Below are positions 43,622-56,192 of a stretch of DNA of 64,000 bases, in pieces; position 1 is the first letter of the stretch, and the number at the start of each line of letters is the position of its first letter. Source of the stretch: Acorus gramineus (taxonomy: Eukaryota > Streptophyta > Magnoliopsida > Acorales > Acoraceae); assembly GCA_030737835.1 (NCBI GenBank), contig JAUJYN010000029.1, forward strand, positions 1,662,871 to 1,726,870, read 5' to 3'. Under the pieces are notes generated by a model. The model saw only the letters and a list, made by a program, of their open reading frames with translations, searched no databases and was not told the origin of the DNA. Both the position numbers and the translations under genes were made by a program.

Positions 43622-46242
43622 ATGAATATTACCTATCCTTAAATTTGTATTGAAATGTTATTTGAAAAAACATATATATCTCCTTGGCGAAATAAGATTG
43701 CAGTAGTTGATGGTTTTTTGTAAGCACTTGTCGTGCAAAGAATGATTTCACCATTCTTTGTACGAATGGTGAAATAACTGAGGGGAGGGGTGGTGGAATA
43801 GTTTTTTTTTTTTTTTTTTTTCTCATTCCACTCATCCACTGCTACGCATAACTTCTGAATAAAAAACAGTACCATATTTTAAGAAGAAAAAAAAATATAA
43901 GCATGAATAACGACAATTCTAGTCCAAATTTGGTTTTTAAAACTGGGGGCTTTCTTTTACTTGGGGGGGGAGGGGGGAGACACAGAGAGAGGGAGAGAGA
44001 GAGAGCAGTGTATGTAACAGTGATACTCCATAAAGCAATTATGGACGCCCATTATATAATGCGTGTTTTTGACTTTTTACTACTCTAGTGTCAGAGCCCT
44101 CTCGACAACCCACTTCAATGAAGTATCAGCTCCACAGGAAAAGAGAAGAAGGAAGGAAAAGAAAAAAGAAGGGACAACCAATGATGTGGAACCAACTTTA
44201 CTATGATCACATGGCGGTTCCAAAATTTGCCACTTCATGAACCTACAATTTAAAACAAACAAAAACAAAACCAATTCATGACTTCCTACCCCTCTAATAT
44301 ATCTGTTTCGTTTTTATGGGTATTTCAAAATCAACAAGCATAACATCTCATTGTTAGGTACAAATAGGTGTCACGGCCTCAAATCATGCCTACTTTGTAA
44401 TATAAATCTTTGGACAATTTTTTTAGACTATCGATCATTCCAACTTTTGGGATGGCAACAAATCAAAAGTCACTAATTTATGAAAAGTAGTTCACAGGGA
44501 ATTTTTGTTTCTCTATGAATCTGTTAAAAGTAATAAATTAATTAATATCTGCTCATGTGCAGAGGGGCCCGTCCAATAATTTGTATAGAACAAAAGTATG
44601 TATAAAAGCTTGAATCAAGAAGGAACCATGAAACTCCATTAAATGTGAAATGTTTATTCTTGTTTTTAGATGAAATGTTTGAAAGCGGAGGCGGCCAATT
44701 CCACGTTTCAAAAGTCAACAGTCAACATTTATTAAGGTTGGTCAATAATATTCCACCTAACAAAAGCGTAAGAGCTTTTAATTATTCTTGAGGAATTAGG
44801 TTACTAGAGTTTTTTAGAATATTAATCTATTGGTTGTTAGCAATTGAGTATTTCAAAAGAAGGGGGAAAAACAAAATAAGTGTATTAAGAATCAATCCTT
44901 GCTTAAATCAAAGAATTATATTACCAAGAAACCTAACGTTGAACATCAGATGTCAGATGATTCTCACTTCCGAACTACTGCAACTATCACAATTATCAGT
45001 CCATTTCAGTTTAAATAACTACTGCAACTAACACAATTATCAGTTCGAGTTAAAGGTAGGTCTGGGGGTCGAGTTTCGACGTTGACTTACGTACCTACCT
45101 GTTTGTTGGCGATTATTTGAAATAATTTTATGTAGGACCAGAACAAACAGATCAATGTAACATTCCCAATTTGACTGTAAGATCAGCCAGGGGGTCTCTT
45201 TGATATATATAAAAAAAACTATTTATTAGTTCCCCGGCCGGTTGGATTTGACATTCAGCAAAATTTAAAGCAATAGAAACATTGTTCGGCTCTGAATTTT
45301 TGTGGTTTATTAGTTGGAATCTCACCGTCTATATATTCTTTCAAACATTGCAGTTCGGTGGAATGTACAAAAACAATTAAGGAACAGCTACCACACTTCA
45401 ATGAAGTTCAATGCATGTTATGCAACTTATTGTTCTATATGTTCCACTTATTGGTTCATTTTTTTGGATGGTCCTCCATACATGCTACCTCAGAGTGACC
45501 TAAAACATTAACGTAACCCACGTGACGTATCGAGGCCCTACAGAAGGTCCCAATCCATGAACGTGCAGTGTCGGATCCATATATCTATAAAGCCAGAAAA
45601 GAAAAAAAACAAAATATGGTGACACTGAAGAGCAATGAAGGTGGACCAAAAAAAGGAGGCCTAGACCTCATATGGGTGTTCCATTAAAATAAGAAGAACA
45701 ATGTAATGAATCCAAAACCACATCACCGTTGATAAAAAAAGATGAAGAACAAATGAAAGTGAAGAGCTTTCTTAATAGTTAGGTTAAGAATCTTTGAAGG
45801 CAAATTGCCACTAAATCGCGTGACAAAAGAACCTACCAAACCATATATTCTCCATGGACACAATATAAATTTCTATGATATGGGTGGGTTTCTAGAGTTT
45901 CTAATGTTTTTGACCTTTACAAGGTTCAAAAACAACTAGGCTAAATTGACCATTGACACCACCAAAGACAAATATGTCATGCATTGCTGACTAGATGCCC
46001 TTATTGGGATGAGATGTTCAAGTGTGGTTGGCTTCGGAAAGGAATAAAGCACATAATGAGTGAAAAGGAGCTTTTGAAACACTTTGGAGGGGTTGACATG
46101 ATCACATTAATTTGATCTACACGATGCAGTGAACTGTCTTATTTTGTTGAAGTCGTTAACTGTGGATGTGTTAACCGAAAGTGAGGAATGGATTTCTTAT
46201 TTTGTTGAGGCATCATCAAATAGGATCACAGACATAGAGATA
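43622..46242. other. No recognisable gene (2.6 kb AT-rich)
   Basis: I see no supported coding region here. It holds a poly-T tract (about 43801-43820), a GA-rich microsatellite (about 43966-44007), and a small tandem duplication with a 44-bp period (AACTACTGCAACTA at 44973 and 45017). Open frames are short and lack recognisable motifs. It may be old host intergenic DNA or unrecognisable element debris. Confidence 0.5.
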
Positions 46243-46667
46243 TGATGTAAGACAGATTTGGAAAGAAATCATTGCATAATATTTGATTTTAAATCTGTTA
46301 TTAAAATATGGTTTTATGAGATTTTGTCATTTATTGACAAATCTTATTATTTAAAGTCATATTAATCACCTTTTATTGGTGAATTAGGAATTTAGGATTT
46401 TTAGGATTTTATATGTTATTTTATTATATTTTAATCAGTGTCATTGTCATTGTGTCTTTACTATTTTTAGTACTCATAATTCACATTATGAATATGTATT
46501 TAATGTTTGTGGTCCATATAATGAGTGCCACCATCTTTGTATGAAAAAAAACTTTTGATTAATTAATACAATTATCTCCCTTTTGGGTTTTCTTCCTTGT
46601 GGATTCAAGGAGCTTATGAGATCTCAACGCTGGTTGGATCTTTTTATCAGTTTTTCGCTGCGTTAGG
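46243..46667 (+). repeat. Element D 5' LTR (425 bp)
   Basis: AT-rich LTR ending GCTGCGTTAGG just before the tRNA-iMet-type primer site. A promoter-like GTCCATATAATGAG is near 46513. The 3' LTR carries one extra repeat of the TTCCTTGTGGATTCAAGG motif. Confidence 0.8.
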
Positions 46668-46689
46668 TGGTATCAAAGCGAGGATTCGC

Positions 46690-47127
46690 CTAGCTTCGAT
46701 GACACATAGCCGTGCGGGAAACAACCATCCCATTGACAGTGAGCGTGGGGTGCAGGAGCTGTGTCGGAAGTTGCAAGATGGACTACAACAACATCAACAA
46801 CAATTTTTTGACGTTCAACAACAACTGCAAGAGATTTGTGAGATGTTGGTTGGTGCAAATCTTCACACTGACATCAGACGAACTGGAAGGGATGGGGTGC
46901 AAGCTAAGGGATTCGCCCAAAGCCAACATATTGTCCACGACGTTGTCCGACAACCTCTTTGTTTTCAACCTGACAACGAGGATGATTCGGATGATGAAGT
47001 TAATGGAATAAACGGCTACCAGCCGAAGCGGCGGCAACAAGAGAGTAGTGATTATCGGTTGAAGATGGATATCTCCTTCTTCAATGGTAATATGCACATT
47101 GATAATTTTCTCGACTAGATCTCTGAG
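46690..47127 (+). mobile_element. Element D gag, left part
   Basis: Encodes a Gln-rich coiled-coil-like head (LQQHQQQFFDVQQQLQEI), an acidic patch (DNEDDSDDEVNG) and the start of the gag domain (LKMDISFFNGNMHIDNFLD). It stops where B2 begins, with target duplication CTGAG at 47123-47127. Confidence 0.75.
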
Positions 47128-48547
47128 TGTTATATATGTGTCACTTTTAGCCTTCTGGTCACCATTGGAGCATTCTGGCAGTTTTTCAACTTTTTCCTTT
47201 TTCGATCGGAACCGTTAAAATTTTAGACTTTTAGCCATCATCAGGAGTTTGAGAACTTCGATTGAAAATCTAACTGCACATTATGTGTCCTGGTGCCATT
47301 TCAAGCCACTCAAGAAAATTTCATCGAATTCCGGTAACGTTTCAGAATTTCAGAGTTCCGAATCGTGACCGGGTTTTGATCAAGCGAAAAGTCATTGAGA
47401 GACTTGACCAACTCAAAGAGGACTTTGACCAAGTCAAGTTTGACCCTTGACTTGGTCAATTGGTTTTGTTTGTTAGTGTGGTTGGGTTGACTAGGGTCAA
47501 AGTTCACCTAAACCTAACTAAACCTAATTAATTCTAAGTGTAAGTGAGTGTGTGTGTGTGTGTGTGGTGTAAGTGGTGTGTGTGGTGACTTAAGGTCCAC
47601 GCCCACAACTAGTGCCCCTCCTATTCATCTTCTTCTCCATCTCTCAATCTCTCTCTCCCTTCTCTTTAAATCCACCTTTTGACCTAGTAGAAGGTGTTGG
47701 ATTGAAAAACCCTAGAAGGAGAAAAGGAAGGTGAGGACCCGATCTATCTTCCTATGGTCTCGGTTTCGATTTCCCTCATGTGTGACCCCCTCTCATGGTC
47801 CCTTTTCTCCTCCGTTTTGAGCCACTCTTAGGGCTGAAGGAGGGCTTGGTGGTGGTGGTCTTGGTGGTGGTGTTTCGGTGCGCGAAGAGCACCCGATTTT
47901 TCCTCCCTTCCTTTCCTCCCTTGGGTAAGCTTTCCTCCCCCCCTATTTCTTGTTTAGATGCATGTTTAGGATGTGTTTTTGGTTGTGCAAGGTGTGCATG
48001 AGTGTTTGGGGTGTGGGAGGGCTGAGAGAGGTGGTGGGGTTGGCTCGGGCGCGCGTGCGGGCTCATCCGCGCGCGTGCGCGCGAGTCTGCGCGCGCAGGC
48101 AGTGCAGGCGCGTGCAGTCGGGCGTGCTGGGGGCGTGCGCGCATACACGCGGACGCACGGGCGTGCGCGCGGAGTGCTGCGCGGGGGCGTAGTGCGCGGG
48201 GTGTGCGCGGGGGTGCGCGCGGGGTGCTGCGCAGGGGCGCAGTACGTGCGGGTAGACGCAGGGCTGGACGAGCGGTGCGCGCGTCCGTGCGCGAGAGTGC
48301 GCGCACGCGCGGCAGCGTGTCTGGGCGCGCGGGCTGGGGCGCGGGGGTGTGTGCGTGCGTGCGCACCCATGCGTGTGCGTGCGGGTGGCCGTGCACATGG
48401 CTGCCGTGGGTGCGGGAGTGTGTCGGGGCACTCGGACTCGCGTGCGTACGGGCCCGTATGCATGCTTGTCCGAGTGTTGGGTATTTCTAGCGTATTTCTT
48501 GTGTATTTGTATAGATTACTCACCATTTTGATTCCCATGTCTTGCAA

Positions 48548-48583
48548 ATCATGACGGACGGTCACGCGACGACCCGGGTATTG
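48548..48583 (+). other. Candidate 36-nt microexon in B2 5' LTR
   Basis: Colinear with 56157-56192 and the B-type copies; ends ATTG before GTGAGT. Confidence 0.35.
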
Positions 48584-49570
48584 GTGAGTGGGACAATCCA
48601 ACCCAGTAGGGAGGCGTTCGATGCACGTAGGCGTGCATTGCCCTCCCCTGGGGCACCATAGTTGCATATTAGCTAGTATTATTGTAAACTATGCTTTGCA
48701 TGAATATTATGTTGTATCCATGCCCCCTTAGACCTGCATGCTAGGGATATGCACCCTTATATTGATTATTATGATGTGTCCATGCCACCTTAGATTTGTA
48801 TGCTAGGGATATACACCCTTACATCATGTTAGAGGCCCATGCCTGCCTAGACACCTTGCCCGACCCGAGCATGTTCCCAAGTAGTTTAATTTGATTAAAT
48901 CAAGTGTGAGCATGCCTTAGAGAATATTTTAACCTCGTTGTTATAATATGTGTCTCCCCGCATCTTAGTTATGTGCCCTGGAGGAATTCTTGTGAATTCA
49001 TGACATTAGTAGAGTTACCATCGGTGTCGACGGATCCATGAGGATCGTATCCGCGTGACTAGGCTGCCTTCTCCTTATTGGTTGGGATCCGAGGTAGGAA
49101 CTCCCCGGCGTTAGCTGGCCTGACAGAGGGCTCCCATCAGTAGGTACCTCCTTATGTGTTTTAGACTGTGCTGAATCGTGGGAGTATACCAGGTGGATGC
49201 TACGAGGGTGGGAGAGGCTACCCGGTGGGACCAGGGGTGGAAAGCGGTCTAGTATGCCCCAAGAGGCCCATGTCACCCCTAGGAAAGGGTGAGGGTGAGG
49301 GGGGGGGGGGGTGGGAGGTGGGTTGGCGATGAAATAACCCATTAGAATGTTGATGTTGCGCCCGTGTTAGGGGCTATGAATTGTATAAGGTTGATATGAA
49401 TTGTGATGCATGGGTTGTGCTATTCACTGAGCGTGTGGCTCACCCCTCGCATATATTTTTCTCCAGTTATATTTGAGTCGGATCTGAAGGAGGAGCTCCC
49501 CGAGGCACATCAGCAGTAGTGGAGCAGCGTCACGTTCTGCGTGTGAGAGGCCATCAGCATCCCCCTTTGA

Positions 49571-49792
49571 TTGTATGTATTGTATTCCGTGCTTAGGCAC
49601 ACGTTTGTATTATATTTGGATGTCATTGTATATATATTGGCTCTCACAGGACAGTTGATTATGTATCGGGTCTGTAATATGTCTTTGAATTACAGATTCA
49701 GTCTTTTAGCTTCCGCTATTTGTGTATATATCATGTTAGCCTCATTGTTGTCTGTGTTGTCATTTTCGATGTTGTTTAGAGTATGTTATTGA
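49571..49792 (+). other. Conserved hydrophobic open frame in LTR (73 codons)
   Basis: Reads VYILALTGQLIMYRVCN and then YRFSLLASAICVYIM, membrane-like in composition. Related frames occur at the same place and on the sense strand in other B-type LTRs: 60387-60608, and on the minus strand 11541-11732, 19595-19801, 28870-29064 and 56956-57156. It may simply reflect shared DNA. Coding is unproven. Confidence 0.25.
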
Positions 49793-49984
49793 CCTCCTGT
49801 ATAGACTGCTGATATCATATATACCATTGCCGCGCCTCGGGGACGGCCGCCCTGGGGCGTGACAAAAGTTGGTATCAGAGCCTGGTCCTGTCAGAGTCAA
49901 TTGTTTCTTTTTTCGTAGAGATGAGTCCTAGGATTTCTATATGAGTTTTCTGATCCTAGTGTCTGGTTTTCTTAGGTTGCTGAT

Positions 49985-51185
49985 ATGCCTCCTTGCAGAG
50001 GAATGCGTGGACGTGGTCCCTCTCGGCCTTTGGAGGTTCCCGGACCTACCAGAGGTGAGGATGCTACTAGAGAGTCCTCGGCTATGGGGCCAGGACTGGC
50101 GCAGGAGCCTCCTGCATGGGAGCGTGCTTACGTTCGGATAGCAGATCTGGTGGAGGCTCAGACCAGAGCATTAGAGGCCCAGACGAGGGCGTTAGCTGAG
50201 TAGGCTAGAGAGATTCAAGAGCTGAGGGCGGCCCGCGAGGCAGTTCCACAGGTCCCCTTGGTGGCAGATCCACCTGTGGTGCCCGATGTACCCCCTGTCC
50301 CCGTGGTGATTCCAGTGGTGGGAGTTCAGGATCCCCTAGAGAGGGAGGTGGAGCTGGAGGCTGCAGCGCGAGTGCATCAGAGTGGCCTCACTGCCTTTCT
50401 GAAGCTCCACCCTCCCGAGTTCCATGGACAGATGGCGGACCCCCTTGCCCCTGAGCGATGGTTGATGGAGGTGGACAAGATCTTCTCGACCATGCACTGC
50501 ACCGACCGCCAGCGTGTCTCCCTGGCCACCTTCATGCTGAAGGGTAGCGCCGCAGACTGGTGGGCAACCCGATCGGTGGACATTCTCGAGGGAGTGGAAC
50601 GACTTCTATGGGCGGGGTTCCGGAGGTATTTCCTGGAGGAGTACTTCCCGTTTTCAACGCGCCAGATCGTGATGCGGGAGTTTGAGCAGCTGACGCAGGG
50701 CTCCATGTCAGTCGCTGACTACTCCACACGCTTCACGAGGCTTTCCAGGTTCGCCCCAGCCTTGGTGATGGATGAGGAGACGCGGTGCCGTCGATTCAAG
50801 ATGGGTCTCATCAGCACCATTCGGGTGCATGTCTCTTCGCAGGCATTCACGAGGTACTCGGACTTGGTGTCTCGGGTGAAGACAGTCGAGCGAGACCTCG
50901 GGGTCTCCATGGGGGTTCCAACCCCTTCTGCAGACCAGAGACCTCCCAGGAGCCAGGACCAGGGACAGCGCAAGAAGAAGCGGCCCCGCTTTGATCAGTC
51001 AGTGGCTGCCGCTATTCCAGTCGATGTGGTGCCAGTGCGAGGTCCAGCACCCATTGCGGTAGTACCAGTCCAGGCCATGCAGCCGGAGAGGCGGCGCTGT
51101 TACCATTGTCGGCGCGTCGGGCATATTGCATATGATTGGCCTGATGCTGGCCGACCCCGCGTGCTGCCTCCGCAGCAGTAGCAGC
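49985..51185 (+). mobile_element. Element B2 gag region
   Basis: Homologous to B gag, starting near 49985 after MPP with an RGRGPSRPLEV motif. The gag domain is near 50400-50800 ([35 protein letters not shown]). A basic segment ([10 protein letters not shown]) and a zinc-knuckle region near 51095-51150 precede the Gln-rich tail. It is a broken fossil copy. Confidence 0.85.
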
Positions 51186-51339
51186 AGTTACAGCAGCAGC
51201 CGTACCAGCAGCAGCCTCAACATCAGCAGCAGCAGCCACAGGGTGGCCGTGTTGACTAGAGGAGGCAGCCAGCGAGGCGTGCCCCTGCTCCTCAACCGCA
51301 GTTTGTTCAGGGTCGAGTTGCAGCACTTTAAGCCGAGGA

Positions 51340-54300
51340 GGTGCAGGCTTCGGGTAGCGTGGTCCAAGGTATTGTTCAGATCTCCCAGCTCCCTGCATAT
51401 GTGTTATTTGATTCTGGAGCCACGCACTCGTTCGTGTCTCCCGCTTTTGCGAGACGGATGGGCGTGGCGTCCGCCCCTCTTGATGTTATCCTGGAGATAT
51501 CATTGCCCGTAGGAGACCGTATTCTCCTCTGTTCTGTGTACCGAGGGTGTACTGTGGTGATTGCGGAGCATGAGTTTCCAGTGGAGTTGGTAGAGCTCGC
51601 CATGACGGACTTCGATGCCATCCTGGGAATGGATTGGCTTTCAGCTAGTCACGCCAGCATCGACTGTTTTGCCAAGTCGGTGTCTTTCCACCTTCCGGGT
51701 CGGAGGTCCTTCCAGTTCGTGGGCGATCGTGACATAGCCCCTTTGGGGTTCGTGTCGTCCATTCAGGCGTGGAGACTCCTTCAGGGAGGATGCGAGGGCT
51801 TTCTGGCGTATATTGCTGAGGAGGACGCACCGCTGCTGGCAGATATCAGTCAGACTCCGATTGTGGTAGAGTATCCCGAGGTTTTCCCTGATGATCTTCC
51901 GGGATTACCGCCGGATCGTGCGATCGAGTTTGAGATAAATCTGATTCCGGGGACCGAGCCGATTTCGAGAGCTCCGTACCGGATGGCCCCAGCAGAGCTG
52001 AAGGTGCTCAAGGAGCAGTTGGAGGAGTTGCTGGAGAAGGGCTTCGCACGTCCGAGTGTTTCTCCGTGGGGAGCCCCTGTTTTGTTTGTGCGAAAGAGGG
52101 ACGGTTTGCTGCGGCTTTGTATTGATTACAGGCAGCTGAACAAGCGGACCGTGAAGAACAAGTATGCCTTGCCACGGATTGACGATCTGTTTGACCAGCT
52201 CCAGGGAGCGCGAGTCTTTTCTAAGATCGATCTCCGTTCGGGCTACTATCAGCTGAAGATCCGGGAGTCAGACATTCTGAAGACGGCCTTTCGTACCCGT
52301 TATGGGCACTACGAGTTCAGAGTACTGCCGTTTGGGTTGACGAATGCGCCGGCGGCCTTCATGGATCTGATGAACCGGGTGTTTCGGCCCTTCCTCGACT
52401 CCTTCGTAGTAGTTTTCATCGATGATATCTTGGTGTACTCGAGCTTGAGGAGCACGCTCACCATCTCCGCACTGTCTTGGAGACTTTGGCCCGACATCAG
52501 TTGTTCGCCAAGTTCAGTAAGTGCGAGTTTTGGTTGGAGCGTATGGCCTTTCTGGGCCACGTGATTTCCGGCGAGGGCATATCTGTGGACCCGAACAAGA
52601 TGCTCGCCGTGTCGAATTGGCGTCGACCGTCGAACCCCACAGAGATTCAGAGCTTCCTAGGCTTGGCGGGTTATTACAGGAGGTTTGTCAAGGGTTTCTC
52701 GAAGATAGCTGTACCTCTTACCCGCCTCACTCGGAAGGATGTCCGGTTCGAGTGGTCCCCAGCTTGCGAGGAGAGCTTCCTGGAGTTGAAGCGAAGGCTC
52801 ACCTCAGCGCCAGTTCTTACCCTTCCGTCTGGGAGTGGTGGGTTCGCAGTTTACTCCGATGCATCGCGGTTGGGTGTGGGTTGCGTCCTGATGCAGCACG
52901 GTAAGGTTGTGGCTTACGCGTCGCGTCAGTTGAAGCCCCATGAGCAGAATTACCCCACCCACGACCTAGAGTTGGCAGCGATCATCTTTGCGCTGAAGAT
53001 GTGGAGGCACTACCTCTATGGCGAGGAGTTCGAGCTCTTTACTGATCATAAGAGCTTGACATATTTGCAGTCCCAGCCGGAGCTCAACATGCGTCAGAGA
53101 CGTTGGGTCGAGTTCCTGAAGGACTATGATTGTGACATCGCTTACCATCCGGGTAAGGCGAATGTCGTGGTGGATGCTCTCAGCAGGCAGCCCTTGGCAT
53201 GGCCGCCCACATGGCTGTACGTCGTTGGAGGCTTCTGGAGGAGGCCGCTTGCTGGATCAGCGTTCGAGAGACTCCTGCGGGTGGCTTTTTGGCCAGGCTA
53301 GTGGTGCAGCCCGTTCTTCTCGACGAGATCCGCACGGCTCAGGGGCAGGATCCTCACTTTCTAGTCCTCTCTGAAGGCGTCGCCCGGGCAAGCGTCCGGA
53401 CTACCAGATTCGCGAGGACGGGATCCTGCGGTTCAGAGGTCGAGTATGCATTCCTGACGACGCAGAGCTGAAGCAGAAGATCTTGGACGAGGCCCATCGT
53501 TCGAGGTACACAGTGCATCCTGGTGGCACGAAGATGTACAGGGGCCTTCGTCGTGGCTTATGGTGGCGCGGATGAAGACGGATATTGCCCGTTTCGTTGC
53601 CCGTTGCTTGGTATGCTAGAAGGTGAAGTCGGAGCATCAGCGTTCTGCGGGGAAGCTAGAGTCCATTGAGATTCCTCAGTGGAAGTGGGAGCAGATCACC
53701 ATGGACTTCGTTTCGGGTTTGCCGAGGTCACGTTCGGGTCGCGATGCCATCTGGGTAATCGTCGACCGACTGACGAAGTCCGCTCATTTCCTCCCCATCC
53801 GACTCACCGATTCTCTGGACACCCTGGCGCAGTTGTTTGTCTCCGAGATTGTTCGTCTCCATGGCACTCCCGTCAGCATCATTTCTGATCGAGACGCGCG
53901 ATTTACTTCGAGGTTCTGGCGTAGCCTCCAGCACGCCCTTGGTACGAACCTCCACTTCAGTACAGCGTTTCATCCGCAGACGGACGGCCAGTCGGAGAGG
54001 ACGATTCAGACCCTGGAGGACATGCTGCGAGCGTGGGTTCTCGATCTTGGGGGCAGTTGGGAGAGGCATCTTCCGTTGGTGGAGTTTGCCTACAACAACA
54101 GCTACCACTCGAGTATCAGGATGGCTCCATACGAGGCGCTCTATGGCCGCAGCTGCAGGTCCCCCTTGTGTTGGGACGAGGTCGGAGAGCGCCAGTTGGA
54201 GGGACCAGAGATCATCCACCAGACCTCAGAGATGGTCAAGACGATTCGCGAGCGTATCCGAGTCGCTCAGAGCCGTCAGAAGAGCTACGCCGATCGTCGT

Positions 54301-54744
54301 CGCCGTGAGCTCGTCTTCGAGGTTGGTGACCATGTCTTCCTGAAGGTGTCCCCGATGAAGGGCATCTTCCGTTTCGGTGTGCGGGGCAAGCTGAGTCCGC
54401 GTTTCATTGGGCCGTTCCTCATCCTCGAGCGAGTTGGGGAGGTGGCCTATCGCATAGCTCTGCCCCCACAGTTGGCTCAGGCCCATGACGTCTTCCATGT
54501 CTCGCAGCTGAGGCGTTACGTCCACGATCCTGCTCACGTCATCCCGTTCGAGCTACTCGTCTTCGAGCCGGACTTGTCATTCGTGGAGCAGCCGATCGAG
54601 ATCCTGGACCGTCGCGAGAAGAGGCTCCGCACCAAGACCGTCCAGCTGGTCAAGGTGCGATGGCAGCACCGTTCCGGTGCCGAGGCCACTTGGGAGCTCG
54701 AGGACGCCATGCGTGACGCGTATCCGCATCTTTTCCCTTCCTAG
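51340..54744 (+). mobile_element. Element B2 pol region (PR-RT-RH-INT-chromodomain)
   Basis: Protease DSGATHSFV lies near 51410, RT from about 51970 to [14 protein letters not shown] near 52400-52440, and RNase H near 52840-53060 ([15 protein letters not shown]). The integrase core is near 53700-54120 ([32 protein letters not shown]), and the chromodomain-like tail ends LEDAMRDAYPHLFPS near 54744. The polypurine tract AGGGGGGAAGAA follows at 54781-54792. Domain order and the tail place it with Tekay/Del chromoviruses. The frame is broken. Confidence 0.9.
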
Positions 54745-56156
54745 ATGTTTTTGTATTTATTTTGAGGACAAAATTTCCTAAGGGGGGAAGAATGTTATAT
54801 ATGTGTCACTTTTAGCCTTCTGGTCACCATTGGAGCATTCTGGCAGTTTTTCAACTTTTTCTTTTTTCGATCGGAACCGCTAAAATTTCAGACTTTTAGC
54901 TATCATCATGAGTTTGAGAACTCCGATTGAAAATCTAACTGCATATTATGTGTCCTGGTGCCATTTCAAGCCACTCACGAAAATTTCATCGAATTCCGGT
55001 AACGTTTCAGAATTTCACAGTTTCGAATCGTATCCGGGTTTTGACCAAGCAAAAGTCATGGGGAGACTTGACCAAGTCAAAAATGACTTTGACCAAGTCA
55101 AGTTTGACCCTTGACTTGGTCAATTGGTTTTGTTTGTTAGTGTGGTTGGGTTGACTAGGGTCAAAGTTCACCTAAACCTAACTAAACCTAATTAATTCTA
55201 AGTGTAAGTGGTGTGTGTGTGTGTGGTGTGTGTTGTGACTTAAGGTCCACGCCCACAATAGTGCCCCTCCTATTCATCTTCTTCTCCATCTCTCAATCTC
55301 TCTCTCCCTTCTCTTTAAATCCACCTTTTGACCTAGTAGAAGGTGTTGGATTGAAAAGCCCTAGAAGGAGAAAAGGAAGGTGAGGACTCGATCTATCTTC
55401 CTATGGTCTCGGTTTCGATTTCCCTCATGTGTGACCCCCTCTCATGGTCCCTTTTCTCCTCTGTTTTCAGCCACTTTTAGGGCTGAAGGAGGGCTTGGTG
55501 GTGGTGTTTCGGTGCGCGAAGAGCACCCGATTCTTCCTCCCGATCTTTCCTCCCTTGGGTAAGCTTTCCTCCCCCCTATTTCTTGTTTAGATGCATGTTT
55601 AGGATGTGTTTTTGGTTGTGCAAGGTGTGCATGAGTGTTTGGGGTGTGGGAGGGCTGAGGGAGGTGGTGGGGTTGGCTCGGGCGCGCGTGCGGGGTCATC
55701 CGCGCGCGTGCGCGCGAGTCTGCGCGCGCAGGCAGTGCAGGCGCGTGCAGTCGGGGCGCTGGGGGCGTGCGTGCGCGCGTACGCGAGGACGCGCGGGCGT
55801 GCGTGCAGAGTGCTGCGTGCGGTGCGCGCGGGGTGGTGCGCAGGGGCGCGAGCGTGCGCGTGCGCGCGGCAGCGTGTCTGGGCGTGCGAGCAGGGGAGCT
55901 GCAGCGTGCCTAGGCGCACGGGCTGGGGCGCGACAGTGCGCCCGGGGCACATGGGTGCGCGCGTGCGTGCGCACCCGTGCGTGTGCGTGCGGGTGGCCGT
56001 GCGCATGGCTGCCGTGAGTGCGGGAGTGTGTCGGGGCACTCGGTCTCACGTGCATACGGGCCCGTATGCATGCTTGTCCGAGTGTTGGGTATTTCTAGCG
56101 TATTTCTTGTGTATTTGTATAGATTACTCACCATTTTGATGTCCCATGTCTCGCAG

Positions 56157-56192
56157 ATCTTGACGGACGGTCACGCGACGACCCGGGTATTG
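56157..56192 (+). other. Candidate 36-nt microexon in B2 3' LTR
   Basis: Bounded by TCTCGCAG and GTGAGT, with a CTCACC branch-like motif about 25-30 bases upstream. Confidence 0.4.

Larger units (their letters stand above)
47128..49864 (+). repeat. Element B2 5' LTR
   Basis: Starts TGTTATATATGTGTCAC and ends GGGGCGTGACA. It has a CT-rich leader (47620-47680), a GT donor-like site at 47925, a GC block (about 48045-48420), the 36-nt segment before GTGAGT (48548-48583), a G-rich array (49277-49310) and an acceptor-like CTCCAG (49461-49466). A hydrophobic open frame lies at 49571-49792. The primer site TGGTATCAGAGCC follows at 49870. Confidence 0.9.

Noticed and set aside
49870-49885. tRNA-like sequence TGGTATCAGAGCC
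   Set aside because: Only the primer-binding complement of tRNA-iMet next to an LTR; no tRNA body is present.
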